This document shows, piece after piece, positions 52,981-60,727 of a stretch of DNA of 64,000 bases. A program made the position numbers and the translations under genes. The first letter of the stretch is position 1; each line of letters begins with the position of its first letter. This DNA comes from Rhizohabitans arisaemae (GTDB lineage Bacteria > Actinomycetota > Actinomycetes > Streptosporangiales > Streptosporangiaceae). A model generated the notes under the pieces. It had not been told where the DNA came from, made no database searches, and worked only from the letters and a program-made list of their open reading frames with translations. The stretch lies in assembly GCF_025996515.1 (NCBI RefSeq), contig NZ_BLRH01000060.1:1116001-1180000 (forward strand), read 5' to 3'.

Positions 52981-54498
52981 TCAATCCGTGATCTTTGGGC
53001 ACCGGGTGCCCTCCGGGGGAACCTCCAGCGAGATCAGATAGCGGTCGATCGAGGCGTCCACGCAGCGGGAACCGGTCCGGTAGGCGGTGTGGCCGTCGCC
53101 GTCGAAGGCGAGAAGCTTGCCGGAGGCGAGCTGGGAGGCCATCGCCTGGGCCCAGCGGAACGGGGTGGCGGGGTCGCGCTCCGTCCCGACCACCAGGATG
53201 GGCGCCGCCCCCTTGGCGGTCAGCGGCTTGTGCTCGGCCGCCTCGACGGGCCAGTACGCGCACGGCAGCGACCCCCACATCACGTACTCACCGAACCTGG
53301 GAGCCTGGCGGGCCGCCTTCACGGCCGCGCCCGCGAACACGTCCCGGGTCCGGGGGTAGCGTTTGTCGACGCAGTTGACGGCCATGTTGGCCTCGGTCTG
53401 GTTTGAATAGCTTCCGTCCTTGCGCCGGTCGATCAGGAGGTCGGCCAACCGGAGCAGGCCGGTGCCGTCGCCTTCGAAGGCCTGCCTGATCGCTTCCCGC
53501 AGCGCGGGCCAGGAATTCTTGTCGTAGAGCGGCGTCACGATGCCGAGCAGTGCCCACGACTCACCGATCGCGCGCCCGTCGTCGAGCTTGTTGCCGAGCG
53601 GCTTGGCGTCGGCTTGGCGGAGCAGCTCGTGGAGTTCGTCGAGCGCCGGGGCGGCCGTACGGTTCCGGAACGGGCAGGCGCCGTCCTCGAAACAGTCCGC
53701 CAGGAAGGCCTGGAGGGCGACCTCGAACCCCTCTGCCTGGGTGGAGTTGACCTCCAGCGGGGCGAGCGCGGGGTCCACCGCCCCGTCGAGAACGAGCGCG
53801 CGCACATTCGACGGGAACAGCTCCGCATAGGTCGCGCCCAAGTGCGTCCCGTACGACTTGCCGAGGTAGGTGAGCTTGGGGTCGCCGACGACCGCCCGGA
53901 TCACATCCATGTCCCGGGCGGCGTTCACGGTGCCCACGTGGGGCAGGAGCTTGGCCGACTTCGCGGCGCACCCGGCGGCGAAGGCCTTGGCCCCCCGCTC
54001 CAGCGCCGAAACCTCGTGCGCCTCCTCGGGGGTGCCGTCCAGCCCGACGTAGGAGTCGATCTCCCCGGGGGTGAGGCACCGGACCGGGGTGGACTCCCCG
54101 ACCCCACGCGGGTCGAACCCCACGACGTCGAAGCGTTCGCGGACCTCCGGGCTGACCACGGTGGCCGCGGCACGCGCGTACTGAATGCCCGATCCACCCG
54201 GACCGCCGGGATTGAGAAGCAACGAGCCGATACGCCGGTCACTGTGGGTCCGCAGCCGGATCAGCGAGAGGTGAATGCGCTCTCCCTCCGGCTTCGCGTA
54301 GTCCAGCGGCACTTGGATCTTGGCGCATTCGAAGCCGTCGTCACAGTCGACCCAGGCCGGCTCCTGAGCGTAGTACGGCGCCAGCGCGGGCACCGGAGGC
54401 TTCGCCGGCGACCTGACCGGCTCGACCGGGCTGGTGCAGCCCACGGAGAGCACCACCGCGAGCAGCAGGAGAAGACGTAGCGGTCCGTTGGCGCGCAT
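52981..54498 (-). CDS. Secreted TAP-like alpha/beta hydrolase (S33 tripeptidyl aminopeptidase family), lipoprotein
   Basis: A 505-aa protein with a lipobox signal (LLLLAVVLSVGCTS) and Pro-rich linker. The hydrolase has the oxyanion LNPGGPGGSG, nucleophile GKSYGTHLG, aspartate in VGTERDPATP and histidine in FDGDGHTAYRT, with C-terminal CVDASIDRYL as in the TAP domain. It should cleave N-terminal peptides outside the membrane. The ATG at 54498 overlaps the RicT-like stop by one base (TGATG), which fixes the start; upstream ATGs would read through that gene. Confidence 0.92.
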   Translation of the reverse strand: MRANGPLRLLLLLAVVLSVGCTSPVEPVRSPAKPPVPALAPYYAQEPAWVDCDDGFECAKIQVPLDYAKPEGERIHLSLIRLRTHSDRRIGSLLLNPGGPGGSGIQYARAAATVVSPEVRERFDVVGFDPRGVGESTPVRCLTPGEIDSYVGLDGTPEEAHEVSALERGAKAFAAGCAAKSAKLLPHVGTVNAARDMDVIRAVVGDPKLTYLGKSYGTHLGATYAELFPSNVRALVLDGAVDPALAPLEVNSTQAEGFEVALQAFLADCFEDGACPFRNRTAAPALDELHELLRQADAKPLGNKLDDGRAIGESWALLGIVTPLYDKNSWPALREAIRQAFEGDGTGLLRLADLLIDRRKDGSYSNQTEANMAVNCVDKRYPRTRDVFAGAAVKAARQAPRFGEYVMWGSLPCAYWPVEAAEHKPLTAKGAAPILVVGTERDPATPFRWAQAMASQLASGKLLAFDGDGHTAYRTGSRCVDASIDRYLISLEVPPEGTRCPKITD

Positions 54499-55322
54499 CA
54501 GGCCTCGGTACCGCCGGAGTACACGGCGTCGTGCTGTCTGCGCGGCGAGCAGACGGACGCCGAGGGACACGCGCAGCGGCGGCCACCGTCGTCAAGCCGG
54601 ACCGTCACCGTGTCCGAGGGAACATTGCGCCCCACAACCGTCCCCTCGCCCTCCGGAGTGCCGACCCGTTCGCCCACCTTCGGCATCTCCTCGTGGGCCT
54701 TCATGTAGAGCGGATGCTCGTACTTCAGGCAGCACATGAGTCTCCCGCACGCCCCGGCGATCCGCAGCGGATTGACGGGGAGGTCCTGATCTTTGGCCAT
54801 CCGGACCGAGACCGGCTCGAACTCCTTCAGGAAGGTCGCGCAACAAAGATCACGGCCACACGGGCCGATACCCCCCTGGAGCCGTGCCTCGTCCCGCGGG
54901 CCGATCTGCCGAAGCTCGACCCTGGCCCGGAGGTTGCGGGCCAGGTCCCGTACCAGGGCTCGGAAGTCCACCCGGCTCGGCGCCGAGAAGTAGACGGTGA
55001 AGACGTTGTCCTTGTCGAGATAGTCGACCGCGATGACCTTCATCGGCAGCTCGTGCCTGCGGATCAGCCGCTTGGAGACGCTGCGGACCTCGGCTCGGCG
55101 CCGTCGGTTGATCTCGTCGCGCGCGAGGTGCTCGTCGCCCGCGATCCCGGCGCAGACCGGGAGGTCGCCCACCTCTTCGGAGACCCACTGCGGCGCCCAG
55201 ACGCATTCGGCGACCTCGGGGCCGCTGTCGGTTGGCACGAGGACCTTGTCCCCCACCTTGGGACTGTGCGCACCCGGATCCAGGTAATAAAGCCGTCCAT
55301 AGCGAGTGAAACTCACGGCCAT
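54498..55322 (-). CDS. ricT: PSP1 domain protein (RicT/YaaT-like)
   Basis: A 274-aa protein beginning MAVSFTRYGRLYYLDPG, with the PSP1 core ELPMKVIAVDYLDKDNVFTVYFSA and the Cys-rich GGIGPCGRDLCCATF and GACGRLMCC motifs, which bind [4Fe-4S] clusters in Bacillus RicT. RicT acts with RicA and RicF in RNA processing; in actinobacteria the gene sits beside holB/tmk. The C-terminus here has an extra CACPSASVCSPR cysteine stretch. The start is uncertain by a few codons (also ATGs at 55334 and 55328). It is coupled to the hydrolase. Confidence 0.88.
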   Translation of the reverse strand: MAVSFTRYGRLYYLDPGAHSPKVGDKVLVPTDSGPEVAECVWAPQWVSEEVGDLPVCAGIAGDEHLARDEINRRRRAEVRSVSKRLIRRHELPMKVIAVDYLDKDNVFTVYFSAPSRVDFRALVRDLARNLRARVELRQIGPRDEARLQGGIGPCGRDLCCATFLKEFEPVSVRMAKDQDLPVNPLRIAGACGRLMCCLKYEHPLYMKAHEEMPKVGERVGTPEGEGTVVGRNVPSDTVTVRLDDGGRRCACPSASVCSPRRQHDAVYSGGTEA

Positions 55323-55415
55323 GATCATGCCCATGGGTGCCGGCTCCCGTCCTCACGCCTGCGGCTCCGCTCAGCCTACGCGCGAAACCACCCTGCGGGC
55401 AGCGTTCACCGCCAC

Positions 55416-55455
55416 GGTGTGGTGGGACCGGGCCCCCATCCGGTCCCACCACACC
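55416..55455. terminator. Strong hairpin after the SigE-linked membrane protein gene
   Basis: A perfect 16-bp stem, GGTGTGGTGGGACCGG (55416-55431) and CCGGTCCCACCACACC (55440-55455), with an 8-nt loop, 11 nt past the stop of the minus-strand gene at 55466. It isolates the sigma operon from ricT. Confidence 0.85.
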
Positions 55456-55465
55456 GAAGGTGCCG

Positions 55466-56734
55466 TTACCAGGCGATCCCGGTCGCGGTCGACTCGGTCA
55501 ACGGGTGGAAAACCCCACCTTCGACGTAGCCGAACTCGTGGTTGCGCCGCACCAGAAGGCGCTGCCCGGTGGCGTCGGCGTCGACCAGATCCCAACCCCC
55601 GGAGCCACCGGCGGGCGCCTGGTACACGACGCGCCGCGGTTCACCCGTCTGCGCCGAGTACTCGATGAGACCCGACGGGGTCGTCGACGAATCGGCTGCT
55701 TTGGGCTGCTGAGGGGCGGGTTGGGAGAGGGTGTTGGCAGTAGGGGCCGCGCCGACCGCGGCGACGAAGCTCCGGCCGTCCGGAGTGATCCGGATCCCGG
55801 TGACCTCACCGGAGATCTTCTGGAACGAGGTGGGCAGCTTCACCAGGCGCCCCTTCGAAAGATCATTGTTCTTCGTCGAGCTGTCGATGACCCAGACCTG
55901 CGGGGCGAACAGACTCGTCTGCCCCGCCGCGACCGACCCGGAGTCACCGCCCGTGTCCGCGCCCTGACCGGGGAGGTCCGTCACCACCGCGACGGACTCC
56001 CGCTCGGCCATCGGCACGCTGCGGAAGGCGATCCAGCGCGCGTCCGAGCTCATCGAGACGTCGTACACGTCGCCGAAGGTCGGGCTCGCCCAGGTGCGCA
56101 GGCTCTTGGTGGCCACATCCGCCAAGACGAGCCGGGTTTCCTGCTTGCTCGGTTGGCAGCTCTGCAGTCCGTAGGCGAGCTTGCCTCCGTCCCCGCTCAC
56201 CGCCAGGCTCGTCACCGCCGTGCCCTTGGGCAGCGTGAGATCCAGGCGGGAGAAGGATCCCACGCCGCCCTCCTGGGTGACCTCGAGGCGGTACAGCCCT
56301 GATTCACAGGTGGGGGTGGAGGTGACGGCGTAGAACGTGCGATTGTCCGACGCCCCCTGAACCTGGGTGAACCGCTCGTCCGCCGCGGGGTTGGGCACGC
56401 TTCCGGTGGCGTCGCCCTTGTCGGCCGTCCTGATACCCAGCCCCTTGTCCAGGGTCTCGACGAAGAACCTGGGGCCGGCCGTGTCGGGCATGGCCCCGAA
56501 GACCGGCTGCTGGCTGCTGAGGGCTTCCTGAACCGAGTTCTCCGGCACGGTGACGTTAGTCGCCACCACGATGCTCGCCACGGCCGCCGCCGAAACCACG
56601 ACGGCGATCGGCATGACGAGCATTCTGCGAGGGCGGCGCTTCACCACCAACTTCAGGGGCGGCACGTCCCGGGGTTGCAGTGTCTCGCCCACGGCGTTGG
56701 CCGCATCGCGTAGACGATCGATCATGTCGCTCAT
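55466..56734 (-). CDS. Membrane protein coupled to SigE-type sigma factor, putative regulator
   Basis: A 422-aa protein: cytoplasmic N-terminus of about 37 residues, one membrane helix (about 38-59, MLVMPIAVVVSAAAVASIVVA), then a large outer domain of repeated strands (VSMSSDARWIAFRSV, VSGDGGKLAYGLQ) like a beta-propeller. It has no zinc HxxxCxxC anti-sigma motif. Its ATG overlaps the sigma gene stop by 4 nt, so it is very likely the partner that tunes the sigma factor in response to an outside signal (inference). Confidence 0.7.
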   Translation of the reverse strand: MSDMIDRLRDAANAVGETLQPRDVPPLKLVVKRRPRRMLVMPIAVVVSAAAVASIVVATNVTVPENSVQEALSSQQPVFGAMPDTAGPRFFVETLDKGLGIRTADKGDATGSVPNPAADERFTQVQGASDNRTFYAVTSTPTCESGLYRLEVTQEGGVGSFSRLDLTLPKGTAVTSLAVSGDGGKLAYGLQSCQPSKQETRLVLADVATKSLRTWASPTFGDVYDVSMSSDARWIAFRSVPMAERESVAVVTDLPGQGADTGGDSGSVAAGQTSLFAPQVWVIDSSTKNNDLSKGRLVKLPTSFQKISGEVTGIRITPDGRSFVAAVGAAPTANTLSQPAPQQPKAADSSTTPSGLIEYSAQTGEPRRVVYQAPAGGSGGWDLVDADATGQRLLVRRNHEFGYVEGGVFHPLTESTATGIAW

Positions 56735-57267
56735 CGCTCCCCCTCCAAGAGACGGCCGAGCGCAGCAAGGGCCCGGGATGTCGTCGATTTCACTGTGCCG
56801 CGGCTCACGGCCATCACCTTCGCTGTCTCCTCCTCCGACAGCTCGGCGTAGTAACGCAGGACCAGGGCTTCGCGTTGCCGCCGGGGCAGCCGATGGAGGG
56901 CCTTCATCACCGAACGCCGCTCGTCTCCGAGGATCGCCTCCGACTCGGCCGACCAGACCGGCGGTTCGTAGGCACCGGCGTACATCCAGGGCAGCCGACG
57001 CCTCCGGAGGACCGTCCGAGCGCCGTTCATCACCGCGCTTCGCAGATACACGACCGCTTTGTCGGGATCGCGGAGCGCGCTGTATCGCCTGTGCAGACCG
57101 AGAAACGCCTCTTGGACGACATCCTCCGCCGTCTCCTTGTCTCCCACCATGACCAACGCCAGACGCATCAACCCCAGCGCGTGCTCGGCGTACAAGCGCG
57201 CGACCGGGGTATCCGCCTCCGGGGGTTTATCAACATCCATAGTGGGAGTTTCGGCCTGCATACCCAA
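56731..57267 (-). CDS. ECF sigma factor, SigE family (RNA polymerase sigma-70)
   Basis: A 178-aa ECF sigma factor. Region 2 has YAEHALGLMRLALVMVGD and EDVVQEAFLGLHRRY (core binding and -10 recognition). Region 4 has LPRRQREALVLRYYAELSEEETAKVM with a recognition helix VSRGTVKSTTSRAL. The LPRRQRE and YYAELSEEE pattern matches the actinobacterial SigE (SigE-like, 'sigma-70 SigE family') group. The first 20 residues are variable. It is coupled to the downstream membrane protein. Confidence 0.9.
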   Translation of the reverse strand: MGMQAETPTMDVDKPPEADTPVARLYAEHALGLMRLALVMVGDKETAEDVVQEAFLGLHRRYSALRDPDKAVVYLRSAVMNGARTVLRRRRLPWMYAGAYEPPVWSAESEAILGDERRSVMKALHRLPRRQREALVLRYYAELSEEETAKVMAVSRGTVKSTTSRALAALGRLLEGER

Positions 57268-57279
57268 GAGACGCAGGCA

Positions 57280-58473
57280 TTACGGCAAAGTTGCCTGCCG
57301 CGGTGAACGAAGCGACAAAGTCATCGCCTCCACCGCCATCTGCGGATTGACGTTTCGCCCGAGCCGTTCCCGGCACAGCACGATCGCATCGATGCGGCAC
57401 AGCGTCTCCTCCGGGGTCGACGTCGCCGCGAGGGCTTCGAGGTCACCGCGGCGATCCCCGGTGGCCAGCTCCACCGGCGCGCCGAACTGCACGGCGAGCA
57501 CGTCACGGTAGAAGGCGACCAGATCGAGCAGCGCCGAGTCGAGCGAGTCGCGCTTGATCCTGGTGGCCCGGGACTTCTGCCGGTCCTCAAGCTCCTTCAT
57601 CGCCCCCGCACCGCCGCGGACGAGCCCCCGGCCGAGCCCCTTGCCCGACGAACCCTCCCCGTACACCTGCCGCAGCGAGGCGGCCTCCGCCTCGTCCAGC
57701 GTCGCCGTCGCCGACGCCGCCTCGGCCTCGGCGGTCTTCACCAGCCGCTCCGCCGCGACTATGCAGTCGGCGACGCCCGCCAGGGATCGCGGCAGGGAGA
57801 GTACGGCCTCGCGGCGCAGCCGTACGTCGTCGTCGAGCGCGAGCCTGCGGGCCCGTTCGATGTGTCCCTGCGCGGCACGCGCGGCGAACAGCGCCGTCTC
57901 CGGCGCCACACCGTCCCGAAGCACCAGCGTCTCGGCGACCGCGTCCGCGGACGGAACCCGGAGCGTCACCACCCGGCACCGCGACCGAATAGTGATCATC
58001 ATGTCGTCGGGAGACGGGGCGCAGAGCAGCCACACGGTCCTTGGCGGAGGTTCCTCGATCGCTTTGAGCAGCGCGTTCGCCGCCTGCTCGGTGGCCCGGT
58101 CGGCGTCTTCGAACAGGACGACCCGCCACCGGCCGGTTGTGGCGGTACCGGCCGCACGCAAGATCAGATCGCGGGTCTGCTTGACGCCGTAGGAGAGCCC
58201 TTGCGGCTGGACGATCTCCAGGTCGGGATGGGACCCGATGTGGACCTGATGGCAGGAATCGCAGTGGCCGCAGCCGCCGTACTCGCACAGCAGCGCGGCG
58301 GCGAAGGCCCGTGCCGCCGTCGAGTTCCCCGTCCCCGGGGGTCCGGTGAAGAGCCAGGCGTGCGTCATCCCGCTCCCCGGCCCGCCCGCGAGGACGTCGG
58401 ATGCGGCCTCGACGGCACCCCTGAGCAGCCCGACGACACGGTCCTGCCCGATCAGATCATCGAAGACGCTCAC
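57280..58473 (-). CDS. holB: DNA polymerase III subunit delta'
   Basis: A 397-aa clamp-loader subunit. It has the AAA-type N-terminus with a P-loop-like TGPPGTGNSTAARAFAA, where the usual lysine is Asn, as is common in the non-ATPase delta'. A zinc module CEYGGCGHCDSCHQVH follows, then the sensor segment EEPPPRTVWLLCA (TEEPP-like) and SRCRVV. It helps load the sliding clamp. The gene lies between tmk and the SigE operon in a conserved actinobacterial block (tmk-holB). Confidence 0.92.
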   Translation of the reverse strand: MSVFDDLIGQDRVVGLLRGAVEAASDVLAGGPGSGMTHAWLFTGPPGTGNSTAARAFAAALLCEYGGCGHCDSCHQVHIGSHPDLEIVQPQGLSYGVKQTRDLILRAAGTATTGRWRVVLFEDADRATEQAANALLKAIEEPPPRTVWLLCAPSPDDMMITIRSRCRVVTLRVPSADAVAETLVLRDGVAPETALFAARAAQGHIERARRLALDDDVRLRREAVLSLPRSLAGVADCIVAAERLVKTAEAEAASATATLDEAEAASLRQVYGEGSSGKGLGRGLVRGGAGAMKELEDRQKSRATRIKRDSLDSALLDLVAFYRDVLAVQFGAPVELATGDRRGDLEALAATSTPEETLCRIDAIVLCRERLGRNVNPQMAVEAMTLSLRSPRQATLP

Positions 58474-58510
58474 CGTCTCACCCTAAGCTCTCGGGAAAAC
58501 GCCGCATCCC

Positions 58511-60595
58511 TCAGTCGCGGATGGCGGGCATGGTGCTGGTGACGTCCTCGGACTCCGAAGGCACCGGATCGGGCAGGATCTCGCGGACCCGATCCTGGAT
58601 CCGCCGGGAGATCTCCTCGGCCGCCAAGGTGCCGTCCACCACGAGATACCGGTCGGGGTCGGCCGCGGCCAGCGCGCGGAACTCGGCGCGCACCCGCTCG
58701 TGGAAGTCCAGCGGCTCGGACTCGATCCGATCGGCCGGGGAGGCGAACCTCGCCAAACCCACCGAAGGCGGTACGTCGATGAGAATCGTGAGATCGGGTA
58801 CGAGCCCCCCGGTCGCCCACAGGTTCACCTTGGCGACCTCGCGGATGTCCATGGCGCGGCCCGCTCCCTGATAGGCGAGCGAGGAATCGACGAACCTGTC
58901 CGTGATCACCATCCCGCCGCGCTGAAGTGCGGGAACGATGACCTTCTCCACGTGCTCCGCCCGGTCGGCGGCGTACAGCATGGTCTCGGCACGCGCGGAG
59001 AGCCCCTGATGGGTCGCGTCGAGCAGGATCGCGCGCAGACGCATGCCGACCTTGGTCGCGCCCGGCTCCCGGGTCTGCGTGACGTCGAAGCCTTGATCGC
59101 GAAGCCAGATCGCGAGCAGCCTGGACTGGGTCGTCTTGCCCGACCCCTCACCGCCCTCGAAGGCGATGAACAAGCCCCGGCCGACATCCTGACCTGGGAC
59201 TTCGTACGGCACGCCGCGCACCGCCGCCAAGACGTCCGACACCAGGGGCACACCCCTGCGGTCGTCCATCTGCCGGAGGGCCAGGATGCCCACCCCGGCG
59301 GCGAGGACCGCGGCGACGAGCATCACCAGGTTCGTGCCGTCGAAGTGGTACAGCGTCTCCCGGCCGAGCCTGAGGTTGTGCTGCCCCACGAGCGCGGCGA
59401 GGATCGGCGACACCGAGACGACCAGCAGGAGGGTGACCCGGACCATCGACTGGAGGAAGGCGAAGGTACGGCCGCGCAGCTCGTCCCTGACCTCCAAACC
59501 GATCATGGTGTAGCCGGTGATCCAGGCGGTCCCCGCGCAGATGCCGAGCACGACCGTGAGCATGACCACGACGGGCAGATTGGGAATCAGCGCGATCAGC
59601 GCGAGCGTCATCCCCGCGACGATGATCGACAGGCCGAAGAGGCGGCGCCGGGAGAGCTCGCGCAGCATCCGCGGCCCGAAGAACATCCCGACGGCCATCC
59701 CCAGGAAGACCGCGCCGAACAGGACACCGATCGCCGCGTCGCCCCCGCCGAGCGCACCCACCCAGAGGGTGGCGACGCCGATCACCGCGCCACCGGCGGC
59801 GAACGCCCCGAGCATGCCGATGATCAATCCGCGGACCACCGGGGTCCGGCCGACGAACCGCCAGCCCTCGAAGATCTGCTTGAGCACCGAGGGGGTGGAG
59901 ATGTCGCCCTGCCTGCCGCCCGGGATCCCCTTGATCGTGGAGATGACGATCGCTGAGGCGAGGAACGCGAGTGCGTTGATGTAGAGCGCGAGGTACGCCC
60001 GGTTGTCCGAGAGGAACGGCAGGGCCGAGGCGAGAAGCCCGGAGACGAGGGCGAGGATCGCGAACAGTCCACCGGCCACCGGCGCGGAGCCGTACGTGAC
60101 CAGGAGCCCGTACTGGTTGGCCTCCTCCAGCCGCTCCTTGGGGACCAGGTTCGGGACGGTGGCCTCTTTGGCCGGCACCCAGAACAGGTTCACGCACTCG
60201 ACGAGGAAGGTGGCGACCAGCAGCCACTGCAGACTGCCCGGGGTCGGCCCCAGAATCGAACCCACGATCGGAATCGACAGGATCAGTGAGAATCGGAGGA
60301 GATCTCCGACGACCATCGTCTTACGGCGGTCGAACCGGTCGGCCACCGCGCCGGCGAGCGGGCCGAGGAGGATCGCGGGCAGCATCTTGACCGCGAGCAC
60401 ACCGCCGACCGCCAGACCTTGAACCGCGTAGCTGCTCTGCGCCGTGATTCCGATCGCCAAGGCCTGCAGCGCGAGGAAGTTGAGCCAGTCCCCGAGACTG
60501 CACAGCGACATCGCAATCCACAGTCGGCGAAACGACGTGAATGTCAAGACATGGGGCGGCTTTCGACGTGCGGCTGCCCGACCCGGTGTGGTCAT
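58511..60595 (-). CDS. tmk: MFS-type membrane domain fused to thymidylate kinase
   Basis: A 694-aa fusion. Residues 1 to about 440 are a major-facilitator-like permease with about 12 membrane segments (RRLWIAMSLCSLGDWLNF start, LAGAVADRFDRRK loop between helices 2 and 3). Residues about 475-680 are dTMP kinase: P-loop FEGGEGSGKTTQ, TREPGATKVG, DRFVDSSLAYQG and a C-terminal helix. The fusion is recurrent in actinobacteria. It makes dTDP for DNA synthesis; the role of the transporter half is not known. A second, free TMK-like gene is at 39446. Confidence 0.92.
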   Translation of the reverse strand: MTTPGRAAARRKPPHVLTFTSFRRLWIAMSLCSLGDWLNFLALQALAIGITAQSSYAVQGLAVGGVLAVKMLPAILLGPLAGAVADRFDRRKTMVVGDLLRFSLILSIPIVGSILGPTPGSLQWLLVATFLVECVNLFWVPAKEATVPNLVPKERLEEANQYGLLVTYGSAPVAGGLFAILALVSGLLASALPFLSDNRAYLALYINALAFLASAIVISTIKGIPGGRQGDISTPSVLKQIFEGWRFVGRTPVVRGLIIGMLGAFAAGGAVIGVATLWVGALGGGDAAIGVLFGAVFLGMAVGMFFGPRMLRELSRRRLFGLSIIVAGMTLALIALIPNLPVVVMLTVVLGICAGTAWITGYTMIGLEVRDELRGRTFAFLQSMVRVTLLLVVSVSPILAALVGQHNLRLGRETLYHFDGTNLVMLVAAVLAAGVGILALRQMDDRRGVPLVSDVLAAVRGVPYEVPGQDVGRGLFIAFEGGEGSGKTTQSRLLAIWLRDQGFDVTQTREPGATKVGMRLRAILLDATHQGLSARAETMLYAADRAEHVEKVIVPALQRGGMVITDRFVDSSLAYQGAGRAMDIREVAKVNLWATGGLVPDLTILIDVPPSVGLARFASPADRIESEPLDFHERVRAEFRALAAADPDRYLVVDGTLAAEEISRRIQDRVREILPDPVPSESEDVTSTMPAIRD

Positions 60596-60727
60596 ACTGT
60601 CAGCGTATCCAGGGGGTTGGTGGGGTTACGATGCGCGATCAAGCGGGGTTCACCCGCCCGGTCGCGCATCGAGGGTATTACGACAAAGCTCTCGGCGCCT
60701 CAATTCCATCCTGAAAAAACGTGGTCG

